Notes under the pieces: generated by a model
What the model was told of the DNA's origin: nothing
The model's database searches: none
Seen by the model: the letters and a program-made list of their open reading frames with translations, nothing else
Made by a program: the position numbers and the translations under genes
DNA from: Pseudomonas entomophila
GTDB taxonomy: Bacteria > Pseudomonadota > Gammaproteobacteria > Pseudomonadales > Pseudomonadaceae
Assembly (NCBI RefSeq): GCF_018417595.1
Contig: NZ_CP070982.1
Location: forward strand, 1,451,501 to 1,515,500
Length of the DNA: 64,000 nucleotides
Direction: 5' to 3'
Shown here: positions 27,295 through 36,063 of the stretch, in pieces
Position numbering within the stretch: the first letter of the stretch is position 1
Layout of the letters: each line of letters begins with the position of its first letter

Positions 27295-28346
27295 CCCAGA
27301 CGTGGTGGCGCGACGCCTGCCAACCCCTCGATACCGCCGCCATGGACCAGGCCCGTGCCCGTCAGCAGCAACTGACCAAACCCACTGGTTCCCTCGGCCA
27401 GCTCGAAGGCCTGGCGATTCGCCTGGCCGGGTTGCAAGGGCGGGAGCGCCCCACCTTGGAACAGGTGGCAATCACGATATTCGCCGGTGACCATGGTGTG
27501 GTGGAGGAGGGCATTTCTGCCTATCCGCAGGCCGTAACCGGGCAGATGCTGCGCAACTTCGTCTCGGGCGGTGCGGCGATCAGCGTGTTGGCGCGACAGC
27601 TGGAGGCGAGCCTGGAAGTGGTCGACCTCGGCACGGTCGACCCGTCGCTGGACCTGCCCGGCGTGCGCCATCTGCGCCTGGGCGCGGGTACTGGCAACTT
27701 TGCCCGCCAGGCGGCGATGACCGACATCCAGCTGGCGGCTGCGTTGCAGGCCGGCCGCGACAGCGCCCTGCGCGCGCTCGAACAGGGTGCCCAGCTGTTC
27801 ATCGGCGGCGAAATGGGCATCGGTAACACCACGGCCGCCGCCGCCCTGGCCTGCACGCTGATGGGCTGTCCGGCGCGTGAGCTGAGCGGGCCAGGTACCG
27901 GCCTGGACAGCGCCGGTGTGCGGCACAAGGCCGAGGTCATCGAGCGTGCCCTGGTGCTGCATGGGCTGCGTGCCGACGAGCCGCTACGTGCTTTGGGTCA
28001 TGTCGGCGGTTTCGAGATCGCCGCACTGGTGGGGGCCTACCTGGCCTGTGCCCAGCACGGGCTGCCGGTGCTGGTCGATGGATTCATCTGCAGCGTCGCC
28101 GCCCTGGTGGCGGTGCGCCTCAATCCGCAGTGCCAGCCGTGGCTGCTGTTCGCCCATCAGGGCGCGGAACCTGGGCACAAGGCCTTGCTTGCCGCCCTGC
28201 AAGCCGAGCCGCTGCTGGCCCTGGGGTTGCGCCTCGGCGAGGGCAGTGGCGCGGCCCTGGCCGTGCCGCTGATTCGCCTGGCTTGCGCCCTGCACGGGCA
28301 GATGGCGACCTTCGCCGAAGCGGCGGTGGCGGATCGCCCGGCATGA
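27291..28346 (+). CDS. cobT: Nicotinate-nucleotide:dimethylbenzimidazole phosphoribosyltransferase CobT
   Basis: Makes alpha-ribazole phosphate from dimethylbenzimidazole and nicotinate mononucleotide. The 351-residue protein has [34 protein letters not shown] and [14 protein letters not shown]. The catalytic glutamate lies near the C-terminus ([16 protein letters not shown]). ATGA overlaps with cobU before it and the phosphatase gene after it. Confidence 0.94.
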   Translation: MTQTWWRDACQPLDTAAMDQARARQQQLTKPTGSLGQLEGLAIRLAGLQGRERPTLEQVAITIFAGDHGVVEEGISAYPQAVTGQMLRNFVSGGAAISVLARQLEASLEVVDLGTVDPSLDLPGVRHLRLGAGTGNFARQAAMTDIQLAAALQAGRDSALRALEQGAQLFIGGEMGIGNTTAAAALACTLMGCPARELSGPGTGLDSAGVRHKAEVIERALVLHGLRADEPLRALGHVGGFEIAALVGAYLACAQHGLPVLVDGFICSVAALVAVRLNPQCQPWLLFAHQGAEPGHKALLAALQAEPLLALGLRLGEGSGAALAVPLIRLACALHGQMATFAEAAVADRPA

Positions 28347-28909
28347 TCCTCGACCTGCTGCGCCACGGCGAGACCGTGCTCGGTGGTGGCCTGCGTGGCA
28401 GCCTGGACGATGCCCTGACACCGCTTGGCTGGACGCAGATGCGCCAGGCGGTGGCCGGGGCCGGCCCTTGGGATGTGCTGGTCAGCTCGCCGCTGCAACG
28501 CTGCGGGCTGTTCGCTGATGAGCTGGGCGCACGCCTGGGGCTGGCGGTGCAGCGTGAGGCGGATGTGCGCGAACTGCATTTCGGTGACTGGGAAGGGCGC
28601 AGTGCGGCGCAGATCATGCAGACCGAAGCCGATGCCCTTGGGCTGTTCTGGAATGACCCCTACGCGTTCACGCCACCCGGCGGCGAAGCGGTGCTGGCAT
28701 TTGCCGAGCGTGTACAAGCGGCAGTCACCAGGCTGGCGTGCCAGTACGCGGGCAAGCGTGTGTTGCTGGTCACCCATGGCGGTGTGATGCGCCTTCTGCT
28801 GGCGCAGGCCCGTGGTTTGCCACGAGAGCAACTGCTGCAAGTCGAAGTCGGGCATGGCGCATTGAAGCGGCTGGTCTGCGAAGGCGACCTGCTGCACGAG
28901 GTGGATTGA
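28343..28909 (+). CDS. Alpha-ribazole phosphatase, histidine phosphatase superfamily
   Basis: A 188-residue member of the histidine (phosphoglycerate-mutase-like) phosphatases. The catalytic histidine is in [11 protein letters not shown], the second histidine in [14 protein letters not shown], and the acid in [15 protein letters not shown]. Within the B12 operon the expected substrate is alpha-ribazole 5-phosphate or adenosylcobalamin phosphate (CobC of Salmonella). The symbol is left out because cobC is used here for the aminotransferase-fold gene. Confidence 0.88.
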   Translation: MILDLLRHGETVLGGGLRGSLDDALTPLGWTQMRQAVAGAGPWDVLVSSPLQRCGLFADELGARLGLAVQREADVRELHFGDWEGRSAAQIMQTEADALGLFWNDPYAFTPPGGEAVLAFAERVQAAVTRLACQYAGKRVLLVTHGGVMRLLLAQARGLPREQLLQVEVGHGALKRLVCEGDLLHEVD

Positions 28910-28910
28910 G

Positions 28911-29645
28911 ATGCTGCCGTTCTGGATCGCCTTGCAGTTTCTCGGCAGCTTGCCGGTACGCCTGCCGGGCATGCCGACACCGAACGAGATGGGCCGCTCG
29001 CTGCTGTTCTATCCCCTGGTCGGGCTGCTATTCGGCCTGCTGCTGTGGCTGGCCAGCCATCTGCTTCAGGGGGCGCCGGCGCCATTGCATGCGGCATTGC
29101 TGCTGGCGCTGTGGGTGCTGCTCAGTGGCGCCTTGCACCTGGATGGCTTGGCCGACAGCGCCGATGCCTGGCTGGGTGGATTCGGTGATCGTGAGCGCAC
29201 CTTGCAGATCATGAAGGACCCGCGCAGCGGGCCGATTGCCGTGGTCGTCCTGGTGCTGGTGCTGTTGCTGAAGTTCTGTGCGCTGTGGGTGCTGGTCGAG
29301 CGTGGCGTGGGGGGCTGGCTGGTGCTGGCGCCTGTGGTCGGGCGGGCGGCGATGTTGTGTTTGTTCATGGGCACGCCCTATGTGCGCCAGGGTGGATTGG
29401 GGGCGGCCTTGGCCGAGCACCTGCCGCGCCGGGCGGCTGGGTGGGTGCTGCTGGGCAGCGTGCTGGTTTGCGTTGTGCTGGCGGGCTTGCCCGGGCTTTG
29501 GATGCTGCTGCTGTCGCTTGGGGTGTTCTTGTGGCTGCGGCGGCTGATGTGCAAGCGGTTGGGCGGTACCACCGGTGACACGGCCGGGGCGATGCTGGAG
29601 TTGCTGGAGCTGGCGGTGGTGGTGGGCTTGGCGTTGATGGTTTGA
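28911..29645 (+). CDS. cobS: Adenosylcobinamide-GDP ribazoletransferase CobS
   Basis: Last step of the pathway: joins adenosylcobinamide-GDP and alpha-ribazole in the inner membrane. The 244-residue, largely hydrophobic protein carries the acidic signature SGALHLDGLADSADAWLG followed by GDRERTLQIMKDPRSGPIAV, and five or six membrane spans. It begins one base after the phosphatase stop and closes the B12 operon. No clear terminator is seen directly after it; a lone REP follows at 29662. Confidence 0.94.
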   Translation: MLPFWIALQFLGSLPVRLPGMPTPNEMGRSLLFYPLVGLLFGLLLWLASHLLQGAPAPLHAALLLALWVLLSGALHLDGLADSADAWLGGFGDRERTLQIMKDPRSGPIAVVVLVLVLLLKFCALWVLVERGVGGWLVLAPVVGRAAMLCLFMGTPYVRQGGLGAALAEHLPRRAAGWVLLGSVLVCVVLAGLPGLWMLLLSLGVFLWLRRLMCKRLGGTTGDTAGAMLELLELAVVVGLALMV

Positions 29646-29661
29646 GCTTGGTGGGGCATTA

Positions 29662-29684
29662 CCGGCGCAAGCCGGCTCCTACAG
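29662..29684. repeat. Single REP unit after cobS
   Basis: CCGGCGCAAGCCGGCTCCTACAG is one unit of the CCGGC-type REP family, without an inverted partner nearby. Confidence 0.7.
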
Positions 29685-29793
29685 GTAATGTGCACTTGCC
29701 TGCGAATGGGGCGCTGCCTACTGATGCTTCGGAGGTTTCCGTGGGTAACCTGGCTTATCCTCGGGCATCTCTTCTCATTGCCTGGAGCACTCC

Positions 29794-30972
29794 ATGCGCC
29801 ACTGGATCTTCGCTTGCCTGCTGGCCTTCGGGGCGTCCCCGCTGAATGCCGCAGACCTCATCGACTTCTGGAGCACGCCACGCCACGGCGGTAACAGCTT
29901 CAATCGCCTGCCGCCCGAACAAGCCTATTTCGATGCGCTCAAAGGTTATGGCGCCAGTTGGGTGCGGCTCTCCTACGACAAGTGGCGCCCGGCACGGCGT
30001 GATTTTCTGCTGGGCGATGCCGACGATTACCAGGGGCTGGTCGAGGCCGACCTGAAGCAACTGGTTGCCGTGCTCGACCGCGCCCATGCCGCCGGCCTCA
30101 AGGTCGTGATCACACCGCTGTCGCTGCCCGGCATGCGCTGGGCGCAGAACAACCACGGCCAGTTCGACGATCGCCTGTGGCAGGACAAGCGTTTCTGGGC
30201 TCAGTCCGCGCGCTTCTGGCATGACCTGGCCCAGGCATTGAAAGACCATCCAGCCATCGCTGGCTACAACCTGGTCAACGAGCCGGCACCGGAAAAGCAG
30301 GGTGGCCTGGCCGAGCATGCCGAGCCCGGCCAGATGAAGCAGTGGTATGCCCGCCAGCAGGGTGGCGCACGTGACCTGCCGGCCTTGTACAGGCAACTGC
30401 TGGCGGCGGTGCGTGAAGCCGACAGCGAGACCCCGGTGATGCTCGATGCGGGCTGGTACGCCGCCGCCGATGCTCTCGGTTACTGGCCTGAAGCCCTGGA
30501 CGATCCTCGTGTGCTGTACAGCGTGCACATGTACGAGCCCTATGCCGCGACCAGTGCGCCGAACCTGGCCCGTGAACACCCCTATGCGTATCCCGGGGCG
30601 GTACCCTTTGCCGGACAGACGCAGCAATGGGGGGCGAAACGGGTCGCGGACTATCTGCGCCAACCCCTGGCCTGGGCGGACGAGGTCAAGCTGCCGCGCT
30701 CACGGTTGGTGGTCGGCGAGTTCGGTTGCATGAGGCGGCTCCCCGGTTGCAGGCAGTACCTGGAGGATGTGCTCACGGTGCTTGACCGTGAACAGTTGCA
30801 CTGGGCGTTCTACAGCTTCCGTGAGGACAGCTGGGATGGCATGGACTATGAATTGGGCACGGCCAAGGTACCGTGGCGCTATTGGCAGGCCGTTGACCAG
30901 GGCACTCCAGACCCCGTTGAGCGAACGGCCACAACGGCATTCGAGCCAATTGCTCGACGCTTGCGGCCTTGA
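29794..30972 (+). CDS. Secreted glycoside hydrolase family 5 (cellulase-like) enzyme
   Basis: A 392-residue exported protein with a signal peptide (MRHWIFACLLAFGASPLNA, mature ADLIDFW). The GH5 barrel shows the strand ASWVRLSYDKW, the acid/base E163 in YNLVNEPAP and the nucleophile E309 in LVVGEFGC. The YSVHMYEP stretch between them is typical of GH5 near the end of the barrel. The true substrate (beta-glucan, mannan or a self-made exopolysaccharide) cannot be read from the sequence. No polysaccharide synthesis genes adjoin it. Confidence 0.82.
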   Translation: MRHWIFACLLAFGASPLNAADLIDFWSTPRHGGNSFNRLPPEQAYFDALKGYGASWVRLSYDKWRPARRDFLLGDADDYQGLVEADLKQLVAVLDRAHAAGLKVVITPLSLPGMRWAQNNHGQFDDRLWQDKRFWAQSARFWHDLAQALKDHPAIAGYNLVNEPAPEKQGGLAEHAEPGQMKQWYARQQGGARDLPALYRQLLAAVREADSETPVMLDAGWYAAADALGYWPEALDDPRVLYSVHMYEPYAATSAPNLAREHPYAYPGAVPFAGQTQQWGAKRVADYLRQPLAWADEVKLPRSRLVVGEFGCMRRLPGCRQYLEDVLTVLDREQLHWAFYSFREDSWDGMDYELGTAKVPWRYWQAVDQGTPDPVERTATTAFEPIARRLRP

Positions 30973-31007
30973 ATGTCACCTTGAAACTTCTTGCAACATC
31001 CATATCG

Positions 31008-31021
31008 CGGGTATATACACG
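31008..31021. promoter_or_regulatory. Operator-like palindrome ahead of the marR gene
   Basis: CGGGTATATACACG is a near copy (one change) of the perfect palindrome CGGGTATATACCCG before the MFS gene. It ends 6 bases before the marR ATG, so it likely serves MarR autorepression. Confidence 0.7.
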
Positions 31022-31026
31022 TATCT

Positions 31027-31431
31027 ATGTTGACCAGTGAATGCATCTGTACCCACCTGCGTCGTGCCGCCCGTGGGGTGAGCCGCCACTATGACGAAGC
31101 CCTTGCCGACTTCGGTATCAACGTTGCCCAGTTTTCGCTGCTGCGACACCTGCAGCGGCTCGATCGTCCCAGTATCACCAGCCTGGCCGAGGCCATGGGC
31201 CTGGAGCGCAGTACGCTCGGGCGCAACGTGCGGGTGCTCCAGGCCGATGGCCTGGTACAACTGGCAGACGGTGACGACCAGCGCAACCGTGTGGTCCTGC
31301 TCAGCGAAGCGGGCAGGGCGCGGTTGGAGGCAGCGCACCCGGCGTGGATGAAGGCCCAGGCACAGCTTGTCGAGCAACTGGGCGAAGGGCAGCGTGACGC
31401 GTTGGTGCGGATGCTGGAGCACCTGGCGTGA
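31027..31431 (+). CDS. MarR-family transcriptional regulator
   Basis: A 134-residue winged-helix repressor from ATG 31027. The fold is clear: dimerisation helix, VAQFSLLRHLQRLDRPSITS (helix 2-3), recognition helix LERSTLGRNVRVLQADGL and wing DDQRNRVVLLSEAGRARLE. Matching operator-like palindromes stand before this gene and before the MFS gene, which implies self-control and control of the pump. The inducer is unknown; two cysteines near the N-terminus (ECICTHL) could sense oxidants, which would suit the glutathione peroxidase downstream. Confidence 0.87.
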   Translation: MLTSECICTHLRRAARGVSRHYDEALADFGINVAQFSLLRHLQRLDRPSITSLAEAMGLERSTLGRNVRVLQADGLVQLADGDDQRNRVVLLSEAGRARLEAAHPAWMKAQAQLVEQLGEGQRDALVRMLEHLA

Positions 31432-31448
31432 TTCGGTATGACTAAAAG

Positions 31449-31462
31449 CGGGTATATACCCG
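31449..31462. promoter_or_regulatory. Perfect operator palindrome ahead of the MFS gene
   Basis: CGGGTATATACCCG is an exact 14-base palindrome in the 64-base gap between marR and the MFS gene. Its near copy stands before marR, and a weaker one lies at 39103-39116. Confidence 0.75.
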
Positions 31463-31495
31463 TATAAACCTTGCGATGTGCTGGAGAGGACGACA

Positions 31496-32698
31496 ATGAC
31501 TTCCGTGTGGCGGACCAGCGGGTGGGTGTTACTGGGGGCGGCGCTGATCCTGGCGTTGTCATTGGGTGTGCGGCATGGATTTGGCTTGTTTCTCGCGCCG
31601 ATGAGCGCCGACTTCGGCTGGGGGCGCGGGGTATTCGCTTTCGCCATCGCCCTGCAGAACTTGATCTGGGGTCTTGCACAGCCGTTCTCCGGTGCCCTTG
31701 CCGACCGCCTTGGCGCGGCGAGGGTGGTGATCATCGGTGGCATTCTCTACGCCGCTGGGCTGCTACTGATGGCCGTGTCCGACTCGCCCTGGTCGCTGTC
31801 TTTGAGTGCGGGCCTGTTGATCGGTATTGGCCTGTCCGGCACTTCGTTCTCGGTGATTCTCGGTGTGGTGGGGCGCGCGGTGGCACCGGAAAAGCGCAGC
31901 ATGGCCATGGGGATCGCCAGCGCGGCGGGGTCGTTCGGCCAGTTCGCCATGTTGCCGGGCACCCAGGGGTTGATTCAGTGGTTGGGCTGGTCGGCGGCCC
32001 TGCTGGTGCTGGGCTTGCTGGTGGCATTGATCGTGCCGTTCGTCAGCCTGCTGCGTGATCGTCCGCTGCCCAGCCATGGCGCCGAGCAGACCCTTGCCCA
32101 GGCGCTGCGCGAGGCTTGCACGCACTCCGGTTTCTGGTTGCTAGCCCTGGGTTTCTTTGTCTGTGGTTTCCAGGTGGTGTTCATCGGGGTGCACCTGCCG
32201 GCCTACCTGGTCGACCAGCACCTGGCGGCGACCACTGGTACCACGGTGCTGGCGCTGGTGGGGTTGTTCAATATCGTCGGTACCTACACGGCGGGCTGGC
32301 TCGGCGGGCGCATGTCCAAGCCGCGCCTGCTGACAGGGCTCTATTTGCTGCGTGCGGTGGTGATCGTGCTGTTCCTCTGGGCACCGGTCACACAGTTCAG
32401 CGCCTACCTGTTCGGTATCGCCATGGGCCTGCTGTGGTTGTCCACGGTGCCGTTGACCAATGGCACCGTGGCCACGCTTTTTGGCGTGCGCAACCTGTCC
32501 ATGCTGGGTGGCATCGTGTTCCTGTTTCACCAGTTGGGCGCGTTCCTGGGCGGTTGGTTGGGGGGTGTGGTGTATGACCGGACCGGCAACTATGACCTGG
32601 TCTGGCAGATCTCGATCTTGCTCAGTTTGCTGGCGGCCGCGCTCAACTGGCCGGTGCGCGAGCGTCCGGTGGCGCGTTTGCAGGCCCAGGCGATATGA
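31496..32698 (+). CDS. Major facilitator superfamily transporter, MarR-controlled
   Basis: A 400-residue carrier with about 12 membrane spans. It resembles the oxalate/formate antiporter-like and monocarboxylate-porter branch of MFS (VRHGFGLFLAPMSADFGWGR at the start, AQPFSGALADRLGAARVV between spans 2 and 3). ATG 31496 is chosen for the GGAGAGG site. Substrate unknown. It overlaps a 40-residue membrane peptide gene at its end and is followed by a glutathione peroxidase. From memory the order marR-MFS-gpx is also seen in P. aeruginosa. Confidence 0.85.
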   Translation: MTSVWRTSGWVLLGAALILALSLGVRHGFGLFLAPMSADFGWGRGVFAFAIALQNLIWGLAQPFSGALADRLGAARVVIIGGILYAAGLLLMAVSDSPWSLSLSAGLLIGIGLSGTSFSVILGVVGRAVAPEKRSMAMGIASAAGSFGQFAMLPGTQGLIQWLGWSAALLVLGLLVALIVPFVSLLRDRPLPSHGAEQTLAQALREACTHSGFWLLALGFFVCGFQVVFIGVHLPAYLVDQHLAATTGTTVLALVGLFNIVGTYTAGWLGGRMSKPRLLTGLYLLRAVVIVLFLWAPVTQFSAYLFGIAMGLLWLSTVPLTNGTVATLFGVRNLSMLGGIVFLFHQLGAFLGGWLGGVVYDRTGNYDLVWQISILLSLLAAALNWPVRERPVARLQAQAI

Positions 32699-32817
32699 AT
32701 CGCGTGGTGGGGCGGGCGCTGTTGGCTATTGCCGGGCTATTGGTGCTGGCACTGGCGTGGTGGGGCTGGCAGAAGGGCGGACTGGCGTTGATGCAGTTGG
32801 GCATGAGCCTGTGTTAG
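32695..32817 (+). CDS. 40-residue single-span membrane peptide
   Basis: The frame opens with ATG overlapping the MFS stop (ATGA) and ends TAG at 32817. The product is one hydrophobic span ([20 protein letters not shown]) followed by a short polar tail, [16 protein letters not shown]. The overlap and the 43-base gap to the peroxidase gene put it inside the same operon. It might be a small pump subunit or a leader; no family is recognised. Confidence 0.55.
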   Translation: MNRVVGRALLAIAGLLVLALAWWGWQKGGLALMQLGMSLC

Positions 32818-32860
32818 GCGCTACCCTGCACCTTCAGGGAATGTCTTGCAGGAGAACTTC

Positions 32861-33415
32861 ATGATGCGTGCAAGCTGGCTGACGATACCCGTGTTGACTC
32901 TGCTGGCCGCCACCTCGAGTTGGGCGGCGGATTGCCCGGCACTGCTGCAGGGCAGCCTGCCGGAGTTGCGCGGCAAGGGGCAGATCGACCTGTGCGAGCG
33001 CTTTGCCGGCAAGCCGCTGGTGGTGATCAACACCGCCAGCTACTGCGGCTTTGCCCCGCAGTTCGAGGGGCTCGAGGCGACGTACAAGGATTACCACGGC
33101 AAAGGGCTGGAAATGCTCGGGGTGCCGTCCAACGATTTCAAGCAGGAAGATGCCGATAGCGACAAGACGGCCAAGGTTTGTTACGCCAATTACGGTGTGA
33201 CCTTCACCATGACCAAGGCGCAGCCGGTGCGGGGCAAGGATGCGATTCCGTTGTTCGTCGAGCTGGCTCGCCAGAGCAGTGCGCCGAAGTGGAATTTCTA
33301 CAAGTATGTGGTGGATCGGCGGGGGAAGGTGATTGGGAGTTTTTCCAGTTTGACCAAGCCTGATGATCCGGCGTTCAGGGCGGCCATCGACAAGGCGATC
33401 GCTTCGCCGCTTTGA
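32861..33415 (+). CDS. Exported glutathione peroxidase family protein
   Basis: A 184-residue thiol peroxidase with a signal peptide ([22 protein letters not shown]), so it should act in the periplasm, where most family members are cytosolic. The peroxidatic cysteine C62 is in [20 protein letters not shown]; it is Cys and not selenocysteine. The Asn/Phe pair [10 protein letters not shown] and the tryptophan [12 protein letters not shown] of the active site are present. Start at the first of two ATGs with GGAGA upstream. Probably part of the MarR-controlled operon. Confidence 0.87.
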   Translation: MMRASWLTIPVLTLLAATSSWAADCPALLQGSLPELRGKGQIDLCERFAGKPLVVINTASYCGFAPQFEGLEATYKDYHGKGLEMLGVPSNDFKQEDADSDKTAKVCYANYGVTFTMTKAQPVRGKDAIPLFVELARQSSAPKWNFYKYVVDRRGKVIGSFSSLTKPDDPAFRAAIDKAIASPL

Positions 33416-33778
33416 TTGTTTGGTTGTTTGGGTTTTGGGCTTTTTGAGCATATCCATTGGCGATGGAGACGCTGATTCACCTTTCCGCCCTTACGGCGGG
33501 TTACTTTTGGTCTTGGCCAAAAGTAACCAAAAGCCGCTCGCTCCATCATACGGCCCTACGCTGCGCTCCGGGTCCCTTCGCTCCGGCGCCTTCCGGGCCC
33601 GCGCGGCCTACGACTTGCTGCGCAAGTCTACATCTCGCGCCTTCGGCTAACGCCGAAGGGTGCTGCGCACCTGGCCCTCCAGACGCCTGCGCTCAGCCTC
33701 CTGAAGTCGCGAAGTTACGGGCGGCGCCTAGGCAGGCGCAGCTGTCGCTCGTTGTTTTTTCTTGGCCTCTAGTGCGCA

Positions 33779-33849
33779 TTCGCCGGCAAAGCCGGCTCCT
33801 ACCGAATGGTGTACGCCGCTCCATTGTAGAAGCCGGCTTTGCCGGCGAA
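33779..33849. repeat. REP pair inside the palindromic element
   Basis: TTCGCCGGCAAAGCCGGCT and its inverted copy AGCCGGCTTTGCCGGCGAA with a 33-base spacer. Confidence 0.85.
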
Positions 33850-33903
33850 CCGATCGCACAAGCGACACGTCCATCACGAGATTACATAACTATAAAACTT
33901 TCC

Positions 33904-33959
33904 GCTCTTTGCTCTTTGCTCTTTGCTCTTTGCTCTTTGCTCTTTGCTCTTTGCTCTTT
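33904..33959. repeat. Heptamer tandem repeat (GCTCTTT) x 8
   Basis: Eight exact copies of GCTCTTT, 56 bases, followed by GCTTCCG. It lies near the centre of the palindromic element. Perfect heptamer arrays usually change length by slippage, so this is a likely variable-number locus. Because seven is not a multiple of three, it is unlikely to be coding. Confidence 0.95.
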
Positions 33960-34251
33960 GCTTCCGCGAGCGCGCAGCGCTTCGCCCGGCTTTTGATCTT
34001 GATGCGCGATAGTCCAGGCGCCGCCAAATGCGACTTCAGGAGGCCGAGCGGAGTTCTTACGTAGTGGGGCGACGGCCATGGATGGCCGTCGAGCGCTGCG
34101 CCCCAGGATGGGGCGTTCAGCGCGGTACCCACGGGAGCAACAAAGGCATGAGGGGATCCCGCTGTGAGCGGGACGGATGATGGAGCGAACGGCTTTGGTT
34201 ACTTTGGCCAAGACCAAAGTAACCCGCCGTAAGGGCGGAAAGGTGAATCAG

Positions 34252-35613
34252 GGGACTGTCAGATTTTTTGTGTGCGGGCCGGTAACGGCCTGCCGTCAGG
34301 CAGGCCCTGATTCTCACCAGGTCGGCCTGATGAACCGATCTCCGTACAGAATCGCAAATTGATTCATCGCGCTTTTCCAATCATGGGCCGGTTTTCCCCA
34401 ATTGGCTGTTATGTTGCGCAATCCCAGCCAAATCAGTTTGGTCGCTGCGTCATCATTCGGGAAATGCCCGCGAGTCTTGATGACCTTGCGTAGCTGGGCG
34501 TTGATGCTCTCGATGGCGTTGGTGGTGTAAATCACCTTTCTGATGGCCGGTGGGAAGACGAAAAATGGAATCACTCGATCCCAGGCGCGTCTCCAGGCAG
34601 CCACCACCGTTGGATATTTCTCGCCCCACGGCCCGTTCTCAAACTCATCGAGTGCTTGCTCAGCCGCTTCAGCATTAATGGCTTGGTAAATCGGCTTCAG
34701 CTCCTTGGCCAGAGCCCGCCGCTTGTCCCAGGCCGCGAAGTCGAGGCTGTTGCGGATCAGGTGCACGATGCACGTTTGCAACGTCGTCTCTGGAAACACG
34801 GCACTGAGAGCCTCTGGCATACCTTTGAGGCCATCGGTCACGGCAATCAGCACATCTTCGACACCGCGCGTCTTGAGATCGTTAAAGACCTTCATCCAAA
34901 ACTTCGCGCCCTCGGTGTTCTCGATCCAGATGCCCAGGATATCCCGCGTCCCGTCGGGGAGGACGCCCAGGGCCAGGTAAATGGCCTTGTTGCGCACCAG
35001 GCCCTCTTCGCGGATCTTCACCCGCAGTGCATCGAAGAAAATGACCGGGTACATCGGCTCCAGTGGCCGCTGTTGCCACGCGCCAATCTCGTCCATGACC
35101 TCGTCTGTCACAGAGCTGATGAAGTCGGGTGAGACCTCTGTTCCATACTGCTCGGACAAAAAGGCTCGGATCTCTCTGACCGTCATTCCACGGGCGTACA
35201 TGGCGATGATCTTGTCATCGAAACCGGTGTACCGCCGCTCGTGCTTGGGGATCAGAATGGGCGAAAAACTGCCGTCTCGATCGCGAGGAATTTCCAGCCG
35301 CAGTGGGCCATCCCCCGTTAAAACCGTCTTGCCACTCTTGCCGTTACGCTGGTTGGTTTCATCCTCTGGGCGCTGCGCGCCCGGCGGATAGCCCAGGTGG
35401 TGGCCAAGCTCGGCATGCAGAGCGCGTTCGATCAGGGCCTTCTTGAACGCCGCAGAGGCATCCTCGATAGCTTCTGCGGTCATCAGGCCCTCACCGAACT
35501 GCTCCAGCAGCTCTTTGGGGATTTTGGGCAGGTCACGCAAGGGTTTCTTTTTGGTTGGCATACATGCACCTCTTACTCATGTTATGCCCGAACACAAAAT
35601 TTCTGACACCCTC
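34252..35613 (-). mobile_element. IS256-family insertion sequence, complete
   Basis: 1362 bases. The ends are inverted repeats of about 27 bases with 22 matches: GGGACTGTCAGATTTTTTGT at the left and, reversed, GAGGGTGTCAGAAATTTTGT at the right. An 8-base direct repeat TGAATCAG flanks both ends (34244-34251 and 35614-35621), as expected for an IS256-type target duplication. One transposase gene fills the element on the minus strand. It has inserted into the right arm of a palindromic repeat. Intact ends and gene suggest it may still be active. Confidence 0.93.
34314..35561 (-). CDS. IS256-family (mutator-type) transposase
   Basis: A 415-residue DDE transposase. The catalytic acids fall at D177 (YPVIFFDALRVKI), D243 (IAVTDGLKGM) and E351 (TNAIESINAQLRK), with the conserved C/H pair in LQTCIVHLIRNS between the second D and E. 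The N-terminal region (residues 1-100) contains the expected helix-turn-helix part. Length is normal for the family and no frameshift is seen. Confidence 0.95.
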   Translation of the reverse strand: MPTKKKPLRDLPKIPKELLEQFGEGLMTAEAIEDASAAFKKALIERALHAELGHHLGYPPGAQRPEDETNQRNGKSGKTVLTGDGPLRLEIPRDRDGSFSPILIPKHERRYTGFDDKIIAMYARGMTVREIRAFLSEQYGTEVSPDFISSVTDEVMDEIGAWQQRPLEPMYPVIFFDALRVKIREEGLVRNKAIYLALGVLPDGTRDILGIWIENTEGAKFWMKVFNDLKTRGVEDVLIAVTDGLKGMPEALSAVFPETTLQTCIVHLIRNSLDFAAWDKRRALAKELKPIYQAINAEAAEQALDEFENGPWGEKYPTVVAAWRRAWDRVIPFFVFPPAIRKVIYTTNAIESINAQLRKVIKTRGHFPNDDAATKLIWLGLRNITANWGKPAHDWKSAMNQFAILYGDRFIRPTW

Positions 35614-35685
35614 TGAATCAGCGTCCCCATCGCCCATGGATATGCTCAAAACATCCAAAACCCACACTCTGAAAGCCGATCCCAC

Positions 35686-35946
35686 TCAGCGCAAATCCAC
35701 CGTCAACGCCACCAACCGAACCACCACCGGCCGCACCACCAGCACACAGACAAACGCCACCGGCATCGCCAACTGATAAGCCTTGAGCACACTCCCCAGA
35801 TAATCGCCACCGACCCCGCCGTTGGCCGCCGTGATCACAAAGCACATCAGCATCGCCATGATCGCCGACATGTAGAAGGCGAAGACATAGGGCATGGCCC
35901 CCGGCCGCAGTTTGCGCCGGCTACGTGGTGCAGACAGTTCGTTCAT
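35686..35946 (-). CDS. DUF2798 small membrane protein
   Basis: An 86-residue protein with a basic N-terminal tail and two membrane spans (MPYVFAFYMSAIMAMLMCFV and AMPVAFVCVLVVRPVVVRLV), the layout of DUF2798 proteins. Function unknown. It is transcribed away from the LysR gene at 36064, which is probably its regulator. Its end lies about 20 bases from the right edge of the palindromic repeat. Confidence 0.8.
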   Translation of the reverse strand: MNELSAPRSRRKLRPGAMPYVFAFYMSAIMAMLMCFVITAANGGVGGDYLGSVLKAYQLAMPVAFVCVLVVRPVVVRLVALTVDLR

Positions 35947-36063
35947 GGAATCCCCCGTTCGAATGAGTGGAGGCGCAGGTTAGCAATGGCCGCCCGGCCT
36001 GCTGTAGACCTCGTTCGATGAGTTCTTTATAAAGAAAATCTTATGAATACGCAGGGAACATCG

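Larger units (their letters stand above)
33430..35663. repeat. Large imperfect palindromic intergenic element, split by an IS
   Basis: Left arm: GGGTTTTGGG at 33430, then TTTTGAGCATATCCAT, GACGCTGATTCACC and TTTCCGCCCTTACGGCGGGT up to about 33560. The same text in reverse complement runs from 34251 back to about 34170 and, beyond the IS256-type insertion, from 35663 back to 35614. Without the IS the element is about 860 bases, with arms of about 130 bases; CCTCCTGAAGTCGC and GGCGGCGCCT also recur inverted further in. No gene is seen inside. The middle holds a heptamer tandem repeat and a REP pair. Similar repeats are known to be scattered in fluorescent pseudomonads; I could not check copies. 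Confidence 0.8.

Noticed and set aside
33430..34251. Small genes in the palindromic element
   Set aside because: Frames there break at the repeats, include the heptamer array out of frame, and show no ribosome sites or known domains.
34314..35561. Prophage or genomic island boundary at the IS
   Set aside because: Only a single IS with its own target duplication; flanking genes are ordinary and no integrase, att site or phage genes are present.
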